Shown here: one piece after another, positions 34,039 through 42,493 of the stretch | How positions within the stretch are numbered: the stretch's first letter is position 1 | Layout: each line of letters starts with the position of its first letter | Assembly (NCBI GenBank): GCA_027492875.1 | Contig: JAPUDV010000055.1 | Location: 195,537-257,655, forward strand | Direction of reading: 5' to 3' | DNA: 62,119 bases | Origin: Candidatus Competibacteraceae bacterium | Lineage (GTDB): Bacteria > Pseudomonadota > Gammaproteobacteria > Competibacterales > Competibacteraceae | Program-made: the position numbers and the translations under genes | Notes under the pieces: model-generated | What the model saw: only the letters and a program-made list of their open reading frames with translations | The model's database searches: none | What the model was told of the DNA's origin: nothing

Positions 34039-34226
34039 GTTCTCTGCGGTGTTCGAGTAGTGGGCCGGGTAACCCCTTGATCCTAGATATTTTTACCCAG
34101 GGAGCACGGTCGTCGGTGTTGTGTGCATGTCCGCCGCGTTGCGGAAAGCCTGATATACCGCTCTGTTCCCCCACTTGAGCCGCATGGTTCAAGGGCAAAG
34201 GCTCGAGACGGCACAGGCGGAGAACG
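34039..34226 (+). ncRNA. ssrS: 6S RNA
   Basis: The ends pair (CGTTCTCTGC with GCGGAGAACG). Conserved inner parts are the GTGTTCG segment, GGGCCGGGTAACCCCTTGATCC, and the downstream CTTGAGCC...GGTTCAAGGGC helix arm seen in E. coli 6S RNA. At about 188 nt, between zapA and the 5-formyl-THF cyclo-ligase gene, both length and place are as expected. 6S RNA mimics an open promoter and sequesters sigma-70 RNA polymerase in stationary phase. Confidence 0.92.
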
Positions 34227-34243
34227 CCCCCTCCCCAGTCCAG

Positions 34244-34266
34244 CGACGCATCAGGCGTCGTTTTTT
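34244..34266 (+). terminator. Rho-independent terminator after 6S RNA
   Basis: CGACGC-ATCAG-GCGTCG followed directly by six T. It ends just before the fau-like gene, allowing separate termination of 6S RNA. Confidence 0.8.
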
Positions 34267-34280
34267 ATGCCTCGAAATCC

Positions 34281-34892
34281 ATGGTGATCGACTCGCAACT
34301 GCTGCGCCGGCAACTTCGCGCCCTGCGACGCGGCCTGTCCCCCGCCGTGCGCCATCAAGCCGCGCTGGCGGTTGCCCGCCGCCTGGAATCCCGGCCGTTG
34401 GTCCACGCCGTTCGGATTGCCGGTTACTGGGCTTGCGACGGCGAGTTGGACCCAGCGCCGGCGCTGGAACGGGCCTGGGCCGAAGGCGGGCAGGTTTTTC
34501 TGCCGGTGCTGGCCGGCGAACCGCCGCGCGCGCTCCAGTTCGCGTCCCATCGACCTGGAGCGCCGCTGCGCCGCAACCGATTCGATATCCCCGAACCCGA
34601 GCTTGCTCCGGCGGAATGGTTGCAACCCGCTGATCTGGATCTGGTCCTCGTGCCGTTGGTGGCTTTCGACCCGACCGGTACCCGTTTGGGCATGGGCGGC
34701 GGTTTCTACGACCGCAGCTTCGCTTTTCTGCGCGATGCAAGCGAACGGCGTCGGCGACCTTTCCTGCTGGGGTTGGGCTACGACTTCCAGGGCGTCGGCG
34801 AACTGGTCCGGCAACCGTGGGATGTGCCGCTGGATGCCGTGGCGACCGAGCAGGGGATTTACGAGTTTTCCAGTTGCGGGGGGCGGGCATGA
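34281..34892 (+). CDS. fau: 5-formyltetrahydrofolate cyclo-ligase
   Basis: The 203-aa enzyme converts 5-formyl-THF to 5,10-methenyl-THF with ATP. Landmarks are RRQLRALRRGLSP at the N-terminus, QVFLPVLAG, the LVPLVAFDPTGTRLGMGGGFYDR core and a final VPLDAVATEQGIYEF. It lies downstream of 6S RNA, the classical ssrS-ygfA pairing. The stop overlaps the next gene as ATGA. Confidence 0.93.
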   Translation: MVIDSQLLRRQLRALRRGLSPAVRHQAALAVARRLESRPLVHAVRIAGYWACDGELDPAPALERAWAEGGQVFLPVLAGEPPRALQFASHRPGAPLRRNRFDIPEPELAPAEWLQPADLDLVLVPLVAFDPTGTRLGMGGGFYDRSFAFLRDASERRRRPFLLGLGYDFQGVGELVRQPWDVPLDAVATEQGIYEFSSCGGRA

Positions 34893-35365
34893 GCTACTGG
34901 CTGCTGAAATCCGAGCCGTGGACGTTCGGCATCGCCGATTTGGAAAGCGCGCCAGACCAAATCACGCCTTGGGAAGGGGTGCGCAACCATCGGGCCCGCA
35001 ATTTCCTGCGGGATGATTTTCGCTTGGGCGATCAGGCATTTTTTTATCACTCCAGCACGGCGGATCCCGCCATCGTGGGGATTGTCAAAGTGGTGCGGGC
35101 CGGCTATCCGGATGAAACCGCCTTCGATCCGGATAGCCCCTACCACGACCCCGCCAGCACGCCGGATCATCCCCGCTGGTATCGGGTGGATGTGCGGCTG
35201 GTCCGCCGCTTGCGCCGACCGGTTTCGCTGGCCGAACTGAAGCGGCATCCGGAGGTTTTGGGCGAGTTTACCCTGCTGCGTCGGGGCAACCGTCTGTCGG
35301 TGCTGCCGGTGACCGCGGCGCAATGGGCGTTCGTGCGGGTTCTGGAAACCCGGCTGCCGACTTAA
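34889..35365 (+). CDS. EVE domain protein
   Basis: The 158-aa product begins MSYWLLKSEPWTFGIADL and continues with WEGVRNHRARNFL, DQAFFYHSS, VGIVKVVRAGYPDETAFDP and WYRVDVRL, the thymocyte-nuclear-protein-1/EVE pattern. EVE domains are PUA-related and are thought to read modified DNA or RNA bases; the bacterial function is uncertain. It is coupled to the fau-like gene and its stop overlaps the convergent ilvA stop by four bases. Confidence 0.93.
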   Translation: MSYWLLKSEPWTFGIADLESAPDQITPWEGVRNHRARNFLRDDFRLGDQAFFYHSSTADPAIVGIVKVVRAGYPDETAFDPDSPYHDPASTPDHPRWYRVDVRLVRRLRRPVSLAELKRHPEVLGEFTLLRRGNRLSVLPVTAAQWAFVRVLETRLPT

Positions 35366-36882
35366 GCTCGCCCGTCCAGAAACAGCCGGTAGGCGGGATT
35401 GTCGGTCTCCTCGTGAAAGGGGTAGTCGAGTTCGCGGATGAAGGTTTGGAACTGGGGCCGTTCGGCTTCCGGAACCTGGATGCCGACCAGCACCCGGCCA
35501 TGGTCCGAACCGTGGTTACGGTAGTGGAACAGACTGATGTTCCAGCCGTGCGCCATGCCGGTCAGAAACTTCAGCAGCGCGCCCGGCCGCTCGGGAAATT
35601 GAAAGCGGTAGAGCAGTTCGTCGCGGATGCTCGGCGCGTGGCCGCCGACCATGTAGCGCACATGCAGCTTGGCCATCTCGTTATCGCTCATGTCGGTGAC
35701 CGGGTAGCCGTGCTCGCGCAAGGCGTCGATAATCCGATTTTTTTCCCCTTGGCCCTCGGTGAGCTGCACGCCGGCGAACACCTGCGCTTGCCGGTCGTCG
35801 GCGTAGCGGTAGTTGAATTCGGTGATGGCGCGTTTGCCGATGACTTGGCAGAACTTGCGGAAGCTGCCCGGTTGCTCCGGGATGGTGACCGCCAGCAGCG
35901 CCTCGCGCCGCTCGCCCAGTTCGGCCCGCTCGGCGACATGGCGCAAGCGGTCGAAGTTGATGTTGGCGCCACAGTGGATGGCGATGAGGTTGGCCCCGGC
36001 GATACCGCTGCGTTCCACGTATTTCTTTAGCCCGGCCGTGCCCAGCGCTCCGGCCGGTTCGGCGATGGAGCGTGTGTCGTCGAAGATATCCTTGGTGGCG
36101 GCGCAGATTTCGTCGGTGGAGACCACGATGACCTCGTCTACCAGTTCCCGCGCCAACCGGAAGGTTTCCTCGCCGACCTGCCGCACCGCTACGCCGTCGG
36201 CGAAAATCCCGACCTGGTCGAGCGTGACCCGCTCGCCCTGTTTGAGCGCCTCGTACATCGAGGCGGCGTCGTCCGGCTCCACGCCGATGATTTTGATCTC
36301 GGGCCGTAGAAACTTGACGTAGGCGGCCACGCCAGCGATCAGGCCGCCCCCGCCGACCGCAACGAAGAGCGCGTCGATCGGGTCGGGATGCTGGCGCAGG
36401 ATTTCCATGCCGATGGTGCCCTGGCCGGCGATCACGTCCGGGTCGTCGTAGGGATGGATGAAGGTTAAACCCTTGTCCGCTTCCAATTGGCGGGCGTGCT
36501 GGTAGGCTTCGTCGTAGGTATCGCCGAACAGCACGGTCTTGCCGCTGCGGTCGCGCACCGCCTGCACCTTGATGGCCGGCGTGGTGCGGGGCATGACGAT
36601 GGTGGCCTTGACGCCGAGCCGCTGGGCGGCCAGGGCCACCCCCTGAGCATGATTGCCGGCCGAGGCGCAGATGATGCCCTTATCCAGCGCTTCGCGCGGC
36701 AGGTGGACGATCTTGTTGTAAGCGCCGCGCAGTTTGAAGGAGAACACCGGCTGCAGGTCTTCGCGTTTGAGCAGCACCCGGTTGTTCAGCCGTCGCGATA
36801 GCCGGTTCATGACATCGAGCGGTGATTCGATGGCGACATCGTAGACGCGGGCGGTGAGAATTTTTTTGATGTAGTCGTGCAT
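35362..36882 (-). CDS. ilvA: Threonine dehydratase, biosynthetic
   Basis: This PLP enzyme deaminates threonine to 2-oxobutyrate for isoleucine synthesis. The PLP lysine is K50 in SFKLRGAYNK. The glycine loop is GGGGLIAGVAAYVK, and SAGNHAQGVA is conserved. The C-terminal third has two ACT-like modules (starting at RREALLAVTIPEQPGSF and RDELLYRFQFPERPGAL), which in E. coli IlvA bind isoleucine and valine. The 506-aa length fits the regulated biosynthetic form. Confidence 0.96.
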   Translation of the reverse strand: MHDYIKKILTARVYDVAIESPLDVMNRLSRRLNNRVLLKREDLQPVFSFKLRGAYNKIVHLPREALDKGIICASAGNHAQGVALAAQRLGVKATIVMPRTTPAIKVQAVRDRSGKTVLFGDTYDEAYQHARQLEADKGLTFIHPYDDPDVIAGQGTIGMEILRQHPDPIDALFVAVGGGGLIAGVAAYVKFLRPEIKIIGVEPDDAASMYEALKQGERVTLDQVGIFADGVAVRQVGEETFRLARELVDEVIVVSTDEICAATKDIFDDTRSIAEPAGALGTAGLKKYVERSGIAGANLIAIHCGANINFDRLRHVAERAELGERREALLAVTIPEQPGSFRKFCQVIGKRAITEFNYRYADDRQAQVFAGVQLTEGQGEKNRIIDALREHGYPVTDMSDNEMAKLHVRYMVGGHAPSIRDELLYRFQFPERPGALLKFLTGMAHGWNISLFHYRNHGSDHGRVLVGIQVPEAERPQFQTFIRELDYPFHEETDNPAYRLFLDGRA

Positions 36883-36914
36883 GATGGTTTGAGATGACTG
36901 ATAGGGGAAATCGC

Positions 36915-37574
36915 ATGTCTGGCGATGAGATGAAAAAACGGGCCGCCGAGGCGGCGTTGGAGTATGTCGAGGATAATACGGTCGTGGGCGTTGGCACCGG
37001 TTCGACGGTCAACTATTTTATTGAGGCCCTGGCGCGCATCAAGCACCGTATAGAGGGCGCGGTGTCGAGTTCCGGGGCGACCGCGCAAAGATTGAAAGCC
37101 TGCAAGATTCCAGTGCTGGATCTGAACGCCGTCGGGCCGTTGCCGTTGTATGTGGACGGCGCCGACGAAGCCAACCCCCGGTTGCAGCTGATCAAGGGCG
37201 GCGGTGGCGCGCTGACCCGTGAAAAGATCGCGGCGGCCGCCAGTGAAAAGTTCATTTGCATTGCCGATCAGTCCAAGCTGGTGGACGTGCTGGGAACATT
37301 TCCGTTACCGGTCGAGGTGATTCCGATGGCGCGTAGCCATGTCGGACGCGAACTGTTGAAACGGGGCGGACAACCGGTGTTGCGGGAAAACTGCGTCACC
37401 GATAACGGCAACTTGATCCTCGACGTTTATAACCTGCACATCCTGGAACCGGCCAAACTGGAAGCCGAACTGAACAATATTGCCGGTATCGTCACGGTAG
37501 GGTTGTTCGCGTTGCGGCCGGCCGATGTATTGTTGTTAGGTACGCCGGACGGGGTGCGAGCGATACGGGTTTGA
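36915..37574 (+). CDS. rpiA: Ribose-5-phosphate isomerase A
   Basis: The start [15 protein letters not shown] follows AGGGGA. The 219-aa product shows [49 protein letters not shown] (catalytic region) and [14 protein letters not shown]. It interconverts ribose-5-phosphate and ribulose-5-phosphate. It is divergent from ilvA, with a very short shared promoter region. Confidence 0.96.
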   Translation: MSGDEMKKRAAEAALEYVEDNTVVGVGTGSTVNYFIEALARIKHRIEGAVSSSGATAQRLKACKIPVLDLNAVGPLPLYVDGADEANPRLQLIKGGGGALTREKIAAAASEKFICIADQSKLVDVLGTFPLPVEVIPMARSHVGRELLKRGGQPVLRENCVTDNGNLILDVYNLHILEPAKLEAELNNIAGIVTVGLFALRPADVLLLGTPDGVRAIRV

Positions 37575-37590
37575 ACAAGAGTTGCAGGGA

Positions 37591-37620
37591 ATAAAAACGG
37601 GCGCTGCAACGCAGCGCCCG
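37591..37620 (-). terminator. Rho-independent terminator for porin 1
   Basis: A 10-bp perfect stem CGGGCGCTGC / GCAGCGCCCG with an AAC loop. Read leftward it is followed by TTTTTATT, so it terminates the porin gene. It may also stop rpiA transcripts as a hairpin without a U-run. Confidence 0.85.
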
Positions 37621-37652
37621 CCGCCCTTACGCCTGTATCCCCAGGCTATGTA

Positions 37653-38768
37653 TTAGAAGTCAACCCGAGTGCCGATCGAGACGGCGTTTTGGTCACCCAT
37701 GGACAACCCCGTCGAGGAATCGCCCGGTACGTTGTAAAGCTTGGCGCTGCGGCCGATGTATTCAGCCCAGACCGAGGTTCGCTTGCTGAAGTTGTACTGG
37801 TAGCCCACCACGTAATTGTCGATTTTCTTGTCGCCGTCGACCCCGGTGTCCAGTTGGCCGTAGGCGGCGCGCACGGTATTGTCGCCGAAGACATACTGGC
37901 CGGTCAGATACCAGTTGGTGGCGTCGTTGCCGGGAAAGAGTTGGGCTCCCGTTGGAGCCTTAACCTGGGTTAGCAGGTTGAGGATGTAGAGGCTACCCTG
38001 TTCGTAGATGAAGCCCAAGCTGAATGGCCCGGAGTTGTAGCCCAAACCCAGAACCCAGTTTGACAGATCGAGATCGAGGGTGACACCAGGAAGGGTATCG
38101 GGATTGAGAGGGATATTGCTCTTGCCTTCCAGCTTGATGTAGCTGATACCGGCGAAGAAGGGCCCATTGCTGTATTTGGCGGCCAGGTTCCAGATATCGA
38201 CATTATCCGATACGTTCGAGCTGGGGCCATTCATGACCAGCATGGCTTCACCGCTAAAGCCATTGAAATCGGGCGTGGAATAATACACGCTATTCGATAG
38301 CCGAACCAGATCGCCATCCGCTTGGCTGCGATTGCCGCTGAGCGAAAATCCGCCTCCCAACCACTGCGGATAGAGGAAGGTTTTGCCGCTATTGAAAATA
38401 TCGGTAATGCCGGCGACGTTGTAATAGGGGGTATCCTGGGTACCGAGAGTCAGGGTGCCGAAACCGCCCTTGAGCCCGACGTATTTGGGTCGGTTGCTAT
38501 CCCAGTTGCCGCCTTCGGTCACATCGACGCCGAATTCGTAGCGATAAACGGCGCTCAGACCGCCACCCAAATCCTCGGAGCCCAACACACCGAGGCGCGA
38601 GGAGTCGTTGACGACATCCCAGTTGCCACCAGTTTTTACGGAATCAAGGGTTTCGTCGTTGTAATCTACCGACACCCGCGCCGAGCCGTACAGGATGGTA
38701 TCGGCCTGCGCCACGAACGGTAGGGCGAGAGCGCCAGCAACAGCCAAGGCAAGAACGGACTTTTTCAT
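37653..38768 (-). CDS. Outer membrane porin 1
   Basis: The protein has 371 aa, with a Sec signal peptide (MKKSVLALAVAGALALPFVAQA-D) and a mature start TILYGSARVSVDYND. Alternating beta-strand patterns run throughout, with DSSRLGVLGSEDLGGGLSAVYRYEFGV split over strands 2-4, YYSTPDFNGFSGEAMLVMNG and the terminal TRVDF ending in Phe, the BAM signal. This is the general trimeric porin type (porin_4). It is paralogous to the next gene upstream. A 35-bp inverted repeat lies in its leader. Confidence 0.92.
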   Translation of the reverse strand: MKKSVLALAVAGALALPFVAQADTILYGSARVSVDYNDETLDSVKTGGNWDVVNDSSRLGVLGSEDLGGGLSAVYRYEFGVDVTEGGNWDSNRPKYVGLKGGFGTLTLGTQDTPYYNVAGITDIFNSGKTFLYPQWLGGGFSLSGNRSQADGDLVRLSNSVYYSTPDFNGFSGEAMLVMNGPSSNVSDNVDIWNLAAKYSNGPFFAGISYIKLEGKSNIPLNPDTLPGVTLDLDLSNWVLGLGYNSGPFSLGFIYEQGSLYILNLLTQVKAPTGAQLFPGNDATNWYLTGQYVFGDNTVRAAYGQLDTGVDGDKKIDNYVVGYQYNFSKRTSVWAEYIGRSAKLYNVPGDSSTGLSMGDQNAVSIGTRVDF

Positions 38769-38815
38769 GGCGTGGTTCCCTGATTGTCTTTAAGTTGAGC
38801 TATATTTCAAAATTT

Positions 38816-38850
38816 GCTTTCAAATCAATATATTGGATTGATTTGAAAGC
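38816..38850. promoter_or_regulatory. Inverted repeat in the porin 1 upstream region
   Basis: GCTTTCAAATCAAT and ATTGATTTGAAAGC are perfect 14-bp inverted arms around a 7-base spacer, 48-82 bp before the porin start. It is not followed by a T-run. It may be an operator or a structured mRNA leader. Confidence 0.6.
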
Positions 38851-38988
38851 AATCTTGAAGCCGCTTTCAGAGACATTTATATAATCATTGCGGTAAAAAT
38901 GCAACTGCTTTTTTATAAAAAATACAACTTATTGGTGTCTGCACAACGATCAACTTAGGTGTGTATCATTCTGATACTAGAAAACGCA

Positions 38989-39012
38989 AACGGACGCCCG
39001 AGGGCGTCCGTT
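38989..39012 (-). terminator. Hairpin terminator for porin 2
   Basis: AACGGACGCCC / GGGCGTCCGTT form an 11-bp stem just after the porin 2 stop; read leftward it is followed by TGCGTTTT. The U-run is interrupted, so strength is uncertain. Confidence 0.6.
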
Positions 39013-39038
39013 TCATTGGAACCGGTCAGCAGCGGGGA

Positions 39039-40208
39039 TCAGAAATCCACGCGGGTGCCGATGGAGACCGATTGCTGGTTGCCGATCAAGCTGTTATCGA
39101 CATCGCTGTCGACGTATTCAACCCACACGCGGGTCCGCTTGCTGAAGTTGTACTGGTAGCCCAGAACGTAGGTGTTGATATCGTCCTGCTTGAGGAAGCC
39201 AGTCTGGACGCCTTTCGCATAGACCGGAATGGTGCCCTTATCGGGGCTGGTGTAGCCGTAGGCAGCCCGGATGATGTTATTGCCGAAGGTGTAGGCGCCA
39301 GTCAGGTACAGGTTTGAAGTGTTACCGAAGTAGAGCGTATTAAGGTCGCCGTCTTCGTAGTTGAGGGTGACCGCGAAGGGACCGGAGTTGTAGCCAAAGG
39401 CCGCGCCCCACATATCGCCACCGTCCCAATTGGGTCGGGTGTACCTAATGCCATCATAGGCAGGATTGTTGAAGTAACTGCTGAAACTTGGACCATCCAC
39501 CGCCATGTAGGCCACGCCCGCGAACCACGGCCCGTTCTTGTAGGTGGCGTTGAGCTGGTACATGTCGATGGTGTCGGAAACATTACAAGGCAACTTGTTG
39601 TCGGGGTTGCACTTTGTCAGCTCGGCGGGGGTCGTCGGGTCGTTGGCGCTGATGTCGCCGTTCATGACCAGCATGGCCTGGAAGCCGAAGCCGCTCCAGT
39701 TGGGCGAGCTGTACAGCAGGCTGTTGTCCATGCGGGTACCGTAGACGGAGCCCAGGAAACCGGTTCTTTGGAGGAAGGTATTGGCCGAGTTGTTAAAGAC
39801 GTCGGAGACACCGAGCACGTTGTAGTAGGGAGTCCACTGGGTGCCCACGGTGACCGAACCCCAACTGGTGCCCTTCAGGCCCACCCACTTCGGCCGATTG
39901 CTGTTGAAGTTGCCGCCTTCGGTGACGTCGACGCCGAATTCATACTGATAGATGGCGCTCAGACCGCCACCGAGGTCTTCCTCGCCGCGCACGCCCAGCC
40001 GGGAGGAGTCATTGACCGTATCCCACGCGGTGAAACCCGAGATGAGCGGAATCAGAGAGCCGTTGGGGGCTCTTAAGCCGGTGTAGACCGTGTCCAGGTC
40101 GACATAATCGACGGACACCCGGGCCGAGCCATACAGGGTGGTGTCAGCAAGGGCGGAGGTGCTAACCAGTGCAGCGGCGACGGCCAGCGCGATAGCAGAC
40201 TTTTTCAT
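39039..40208 (-). CDS. Outer membrane porin 2
   Basis: The start MKKSAIALAVAAALVSTSALA is a clean signal peptide; an upstream in-frame ATG is not needed. The mature 368-residue barrel begins DTTLYGSARVSVDYVDLD and shares DSSRLGVRGEEDLGGGLSAIY, YSSPNWSGFGFQAMLVMNG and the terminal SIGTRVDF with porin 1. It carries a distinctive extracellular-loop insert with two cysteines (KCNPDNKLPC). Tandem duplication followed by loop divergence is the simplest origin. Each copy has its own terminator and AT-rich leader, suggesting separate control. Confidence 0.92.
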   Translation of the reverse strand: MKKSAIALAVAAALVSTSALADTTLYGSARVSVDYVDLDTVYTGLRAPNGSLIPLISGFTAWDTVNDSSRLGVRGEEDLGGGLSAIYQYEFGVDVTEGGNFNSNRPKWVGLKGTSWGSVTVGTQWTPYYNVLGVSDVFNNSANTFLQRTGFLGSVYGTRMDNSLLYSSPNWSGFGFQAMLVMNGDISANDPTTPAELTKCNPDNKLPCNVSDTIDMYQLNATYKNGPWFAGVAYMAVDGPSFSSYFNNPAYDGIRYTRPNWDGGDMWGAAFGYNSGPFAVTLNYEDGDLNTLYFGNTSNLYLTGAYTFGNNIIRAAYGYTSPDKGTIPVYAKGVQTGFLKQDDINTYVLGYQYNFSKRTRVWVEYVDSDVDNSLIGNQQSVSIGTRVDF

Positions 40209-40224
40209 GACTAAACTCCTAGGT

Positions 40225-40246
40225 TTGTGTTGTATATACACAACAA
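40225..40246. promoter_or_regulatory. Palindrome in the porin 2 leader
   Basis: TTGT-GT-TGTATATACA-CA-ACAA is symmetric apart from two positions and lies 17-38 bases before the porin 2 start. It may be an operator or a structured leader. Confidence 0.4.
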
Positions 40247-40349
40247 AGAGGTGCTCTCAAATCATTAAGGAAATTTATACGCATTCTGAAGCAGAAATGC
40301 AACTGATATTTTCAAAAAAAACACAAAACTTGGTTTCTGTTTTAATTAA

Positions 40350-40364
40350 ACAACAAATTGTTGT
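40350..40364. promoter_or_regulatory. Palindrome ACAACAA-A-TTGTTGT upstream of porin 2
   Basis: This perfect 15-bp inverted repeat lies in an AT-rich stretch about 140 bp before the porin 2 start and just beyond the tRNA terminator. A regulator site is possible. Confidence 0.35.
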
Positions 40365-40380
40365 TTTTTGTTTAAGCGAT

Positions 40381-40410
40381 AAAAAACCCACCTGAGCAAC
40401 TCGGGTGGGT
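40381..40410 (-). terminator. Rho-independent terminator of the rplM-rpsI-tRNA unit
   Basis: Read leftward, ACCCACCCGAG-TTG-CTCAGGTGGGT forms an 11-bp stem with one wobble pair, followed by six T. It lies ten bases after the tRNA end. Confidence 0.88.
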
Positions 40411-40420
40411 GGGTAATGGT

Positions 40421-40490
40421 TGGGGGACTAGGATTCGAACCTAGGTTGACGGAGTCAGAGTCCGTAGTCCTGCCGCTAGACGATCCCCCA
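40421..40490 (-). tRNA. tRNA-Gln (CTG anticodon)
   Basis: Read leftward, TGGGGGATCG begins a cloverleaf with the anticodon arm ACGGA-CTCTGAC-TCCGT, a T arm containing GGTTCGAATCC, and a final AGTCCCCCA closing the acceptor stem. The loop centre CTG decodes CAG. CCA is not encoded. It begins nine bases after the rpsI stop on the same strand, so it is probably processed from the ribosomal-protein transcript. Confidence 0.93.
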
Positions 40491-40499
40491 AGAAGATAC

Positions 40500-40892
40500 T
40501 TAACGCTTGGAGTATTGGGTGGCGCGGCGGGCCTTGCGCAGGCCGACCTTTTTGCGCTCCACCTCGCGGGCGTCGCGGGTGACGAAGCCGGCTTTGCGTA
40601 GCGAGGGGCGCAGGCTTTCATCGTATTCGATCAACGCCCGGGTGATGCCGTGACGGATCGCGCCGGCCTGCCCGGTGATGCCGCCGCCCTTGACGGTCAC
40701 ATAAACATCAAACTTGTCCCTCAGATCGGCGGCTTCCAGCGCCTGATACGCCACCATGCAGGACGTCTCACGCCCAAAATACTGGTTCAGGGGGCGCTGG
40801 TTGACCATGATATTGCCGCTGCCGGGCCTCAGGAAAACCCGCGCCGTGGCGGTCTTGCGCCGGCCGGTGCCGTAGTGCTGATTTTCGCTCAT
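40500..40892 (-). CDS. rpsI: 30S ribosomal protein S9
   Basis: The 130-aa protein starts [20 protein letters not shown] and ends in the invariant basic SKR tail ([11 protein letters not shown]) that reaches the ribosomal P site. [21 protein letters not shown] is the family core. It is 36 bases after rplM in the conserved L13-S9 operon. Confidence 0.98.
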   Translation of the reverse strand: MSENQHYGTGRRKTATARVFLRPGSGNIMVNQRPLNQYFGRETSCMVAYQALEAADLRDKFDVYVTVKGGGITGQAGAIRHGITRALIEYDESLRPSLRKAGFVTRDAREVERKKVGLRKARRATQYSKR

Positions 40893-40928
40893 TCTTGCCT
40901 TTCCGTTAGTGAATGCACCCGCCGAAAA

Positions 40929-41363
40929 CTACCCAAGCAGTTCCAGGGCCTTGGGCTGCTGGGCGGTGTGTTGGTGTTCGGCGCCCGCGTAAACCTTCAA
41001 TTTCCGGAACATCGCCCGGCCCAGCGGGTTTTTGGGCAACATCCCCTTGACGGCGATCTCGATAACGCGCTCCGGGGCCTTTTGCAACAGCTTGTCCATC
41101 GAAATGGACTTGAGGTTGCCGACGTAACCGGTGGTCCGATAATAGATCTTGTCGGTCCGCTTCCGGCCGGTCGCTCGCACTTTTTCGGCGTTGACCACGA
41201 TAATGTAGTCGCCGGTATCGACGTGTGGGGTAAACTCGGGCTTATGTTTGCCCCGCAAGCGGCGCGCGATCTCGGTCGACAGCCGGCCCAGAACCTTGTC
41301 CGTGGCGTCGATCACGTACCAGTCGCGCTTGACCTCGGCCGGCTTGGCGCTGAAAGTTTTCAT
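40929..41363 (-). CDS. rplM: 50S ribosomal protein L13
   Basis: The start [20 protein letters not shown] follows GGAG; upstream in-frame codons are not part of the gene. Conserved segments are [49 protein letters not shown], and [11 protein letters not shown] with the following [11 protein letters not shown]. At 144 aa the length is normal. Confidence 0.98.
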   Translation of the reverse strand: MKTFSAKPAEVKRDWYVIDATDKVLGRLSTEIARRLRGKHKPEFTPHVDTGDYIIVVNAEKVRATGRKRTDKIYYRTTGYVGNLKSISMDKLLQKAPERVIEIAVKGMLPKNPLGRAMFRKLKVYAGAEHQHTAQQPKALELLG

Positions 41364-41407
41364 TGTGACGTGCTCCGAAAAGTCCGTGTTCGCTTGGAAA
41401 GTCGTGC

Positions 41408-41436
41408 ATTGTATGCAAGCGGCATTCGTCCTACAA
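41408..41436 (-). promoter_or_regulatory. Candidate sigma-70 promoter of rplM
   Basis: Read leftward, TTGTAG (-35), a 17-base spacer and TACAAT (-10) lie about 45 bp before the rplM start. The -10 matches 5 of 6 consensus bases. Confidence 0.45.
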
Positions 41437-41480
41437 CCCCCGTCGGTGCGCGGGAGCCGCAAAAAATGCCAGCCGGGCCG

Positions 41481-41789
41481 CTAGATGCGCAATCGCTCCA
41501 CCACCCGGCCGTTGACCAGATGCTGCTCGATGACTTCATCGAGGTCGGCGCGGTCTACATAGCTGTACCAGGTCGCCTCCGGGTAAACGACCATGACCGG
41601 TCCTTCGGCGCAGCGGTCCAGACAGCCGGCGGTATTGATGCGGACCTTGTCGGGAATGGCCGGGCCAAGTTGCTTGACGCGTTGCTTGACGTAGTCGCGC
41701 GCTTCCTGGGCGCCGCATTGCTGGCAGCACTGCGAGCCGTCCGGCCGCAGATTGGTGCAAAAAAAGATATGGTAGCGATAATACGACAC
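41481..41789 (-). CDS. Thioredoxin-like [2Fe-2S] ferredoxin
   Basis: The 102-aa protein starts [13 protein letters not shown], with further cysteines in QCCQQCG and [21 protein letters not shown]. This is the cysteine pattern of thioredoxin-like (CP12/Shethna type) [2Fe-2S] ferredoxins. The physiological partner is unknown. It is divergent from coq7, with only about 35 bases between the starts. Confidence 0.9.
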   Translation of the reverse strand: MSYYRYHIFFCTNLRPDGSQCCQQCGAQEARDYVKQRVKQLGPAIPDKVRINTAGCLDRCAEGPVMVVYPEATWYSYVDRADLDEVIEQHLVNGRVVERLRI

Positions 41790-41824
41790 TTCGTTTTCTC
41801 CGATCCGAACTCAAGCTTAAGCTC

Positions 41825-42469
41825 ATGACAACTCGTCACTATACCCCCGTTGACGCCCTGCTCATCAACCTGGATCAGGCGCTCCGCACCGTTTTCGGCC
41901 AGCCGGCGACGACCGGTCGCGCCAACCCGGCCACCGCCGCGCCGCCCGCCGATCCGCCGCCTGCGGCACGCAAGCGGGCCGGACGGCTGATGCGAGTCAA
42001 TCACACCGGCGAGGTTTGCGCCCAAGCGCTTTATCGAGGCCAGGCGCTGACCGCGCGGCTGGATGCGGTGCGCGGCCGCATGGAACGGGCCGCCGGCGAG
42101 GAAAACGACCATCTGGCCTGGTGCGAAACGCGGCTGAAGGAACTGGGCAGCCATCCCAGCGTGCTCAATCCGTTGTTCTACGCGGGCGCTTTCACCATCG
42201 GAGCCTTGGCGGGCAAGGCGGGAGACCGCTGGAGCCTGGGGTTTGTCGCCGAGACCGAACAGCAGGTGGTCCAACATTTAAATACCCATCTGGAGCGCCT
42301 GCCTGTCGAGGACCGGCCCAGCCGGGCCATTCTGGAGCAGATGAGGGAAGACGAGGCCCGCCACGCCGCCGATGCCCTGGCGGCGGGCGGCGCCCGCCTG
42401 CCGCTGCCCCTGCGTGCGTTGATGCAAGGCGCGTCCAAGGTAATGACCCGGACCACTTACTGGGTCTAG
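41825..42469 (+). CDS. coq7: Coq7-type 3-demethoxyubiquinol 3-hydroxylase
   Basis: This di-iron enzyme carries out the C6 ring hydroxylation of ubiquinone synthesis. Iron ligands are visible in [41 protein letters not shown] and [12 protein letters not shown]. The 214-aa length and N-terminal [16 protein letters not shown] match bacterial Coq7. In E. coli this step is done by the flavoenzyme UbiF instead, so here the two flavin hydroxylases at 28898-31371 likely cover the C1 and C5 positions. Confidence 0.94.
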   Translation: MTTRHYTPVDALLINLDQALRTVFGQPATTGRANPATAAPPADPPPAARKRAGRLMRVNHTGEVCAQALYRGQALTARLDAVRGRMERAAGEENDHLAWCETRLKELGSHPSVLNPLFYAGAFTIGALAGKAGDRWSLGFVAETEQQVVQHLNTHLERLPVEDRPSRAILEQMREDEARHAADALAAGGARLPLPLRALMQGASKVMTRTTYWV

Positions 42470-42493
42470 GCGCGGGGCGCGCCGTGAATCCGG

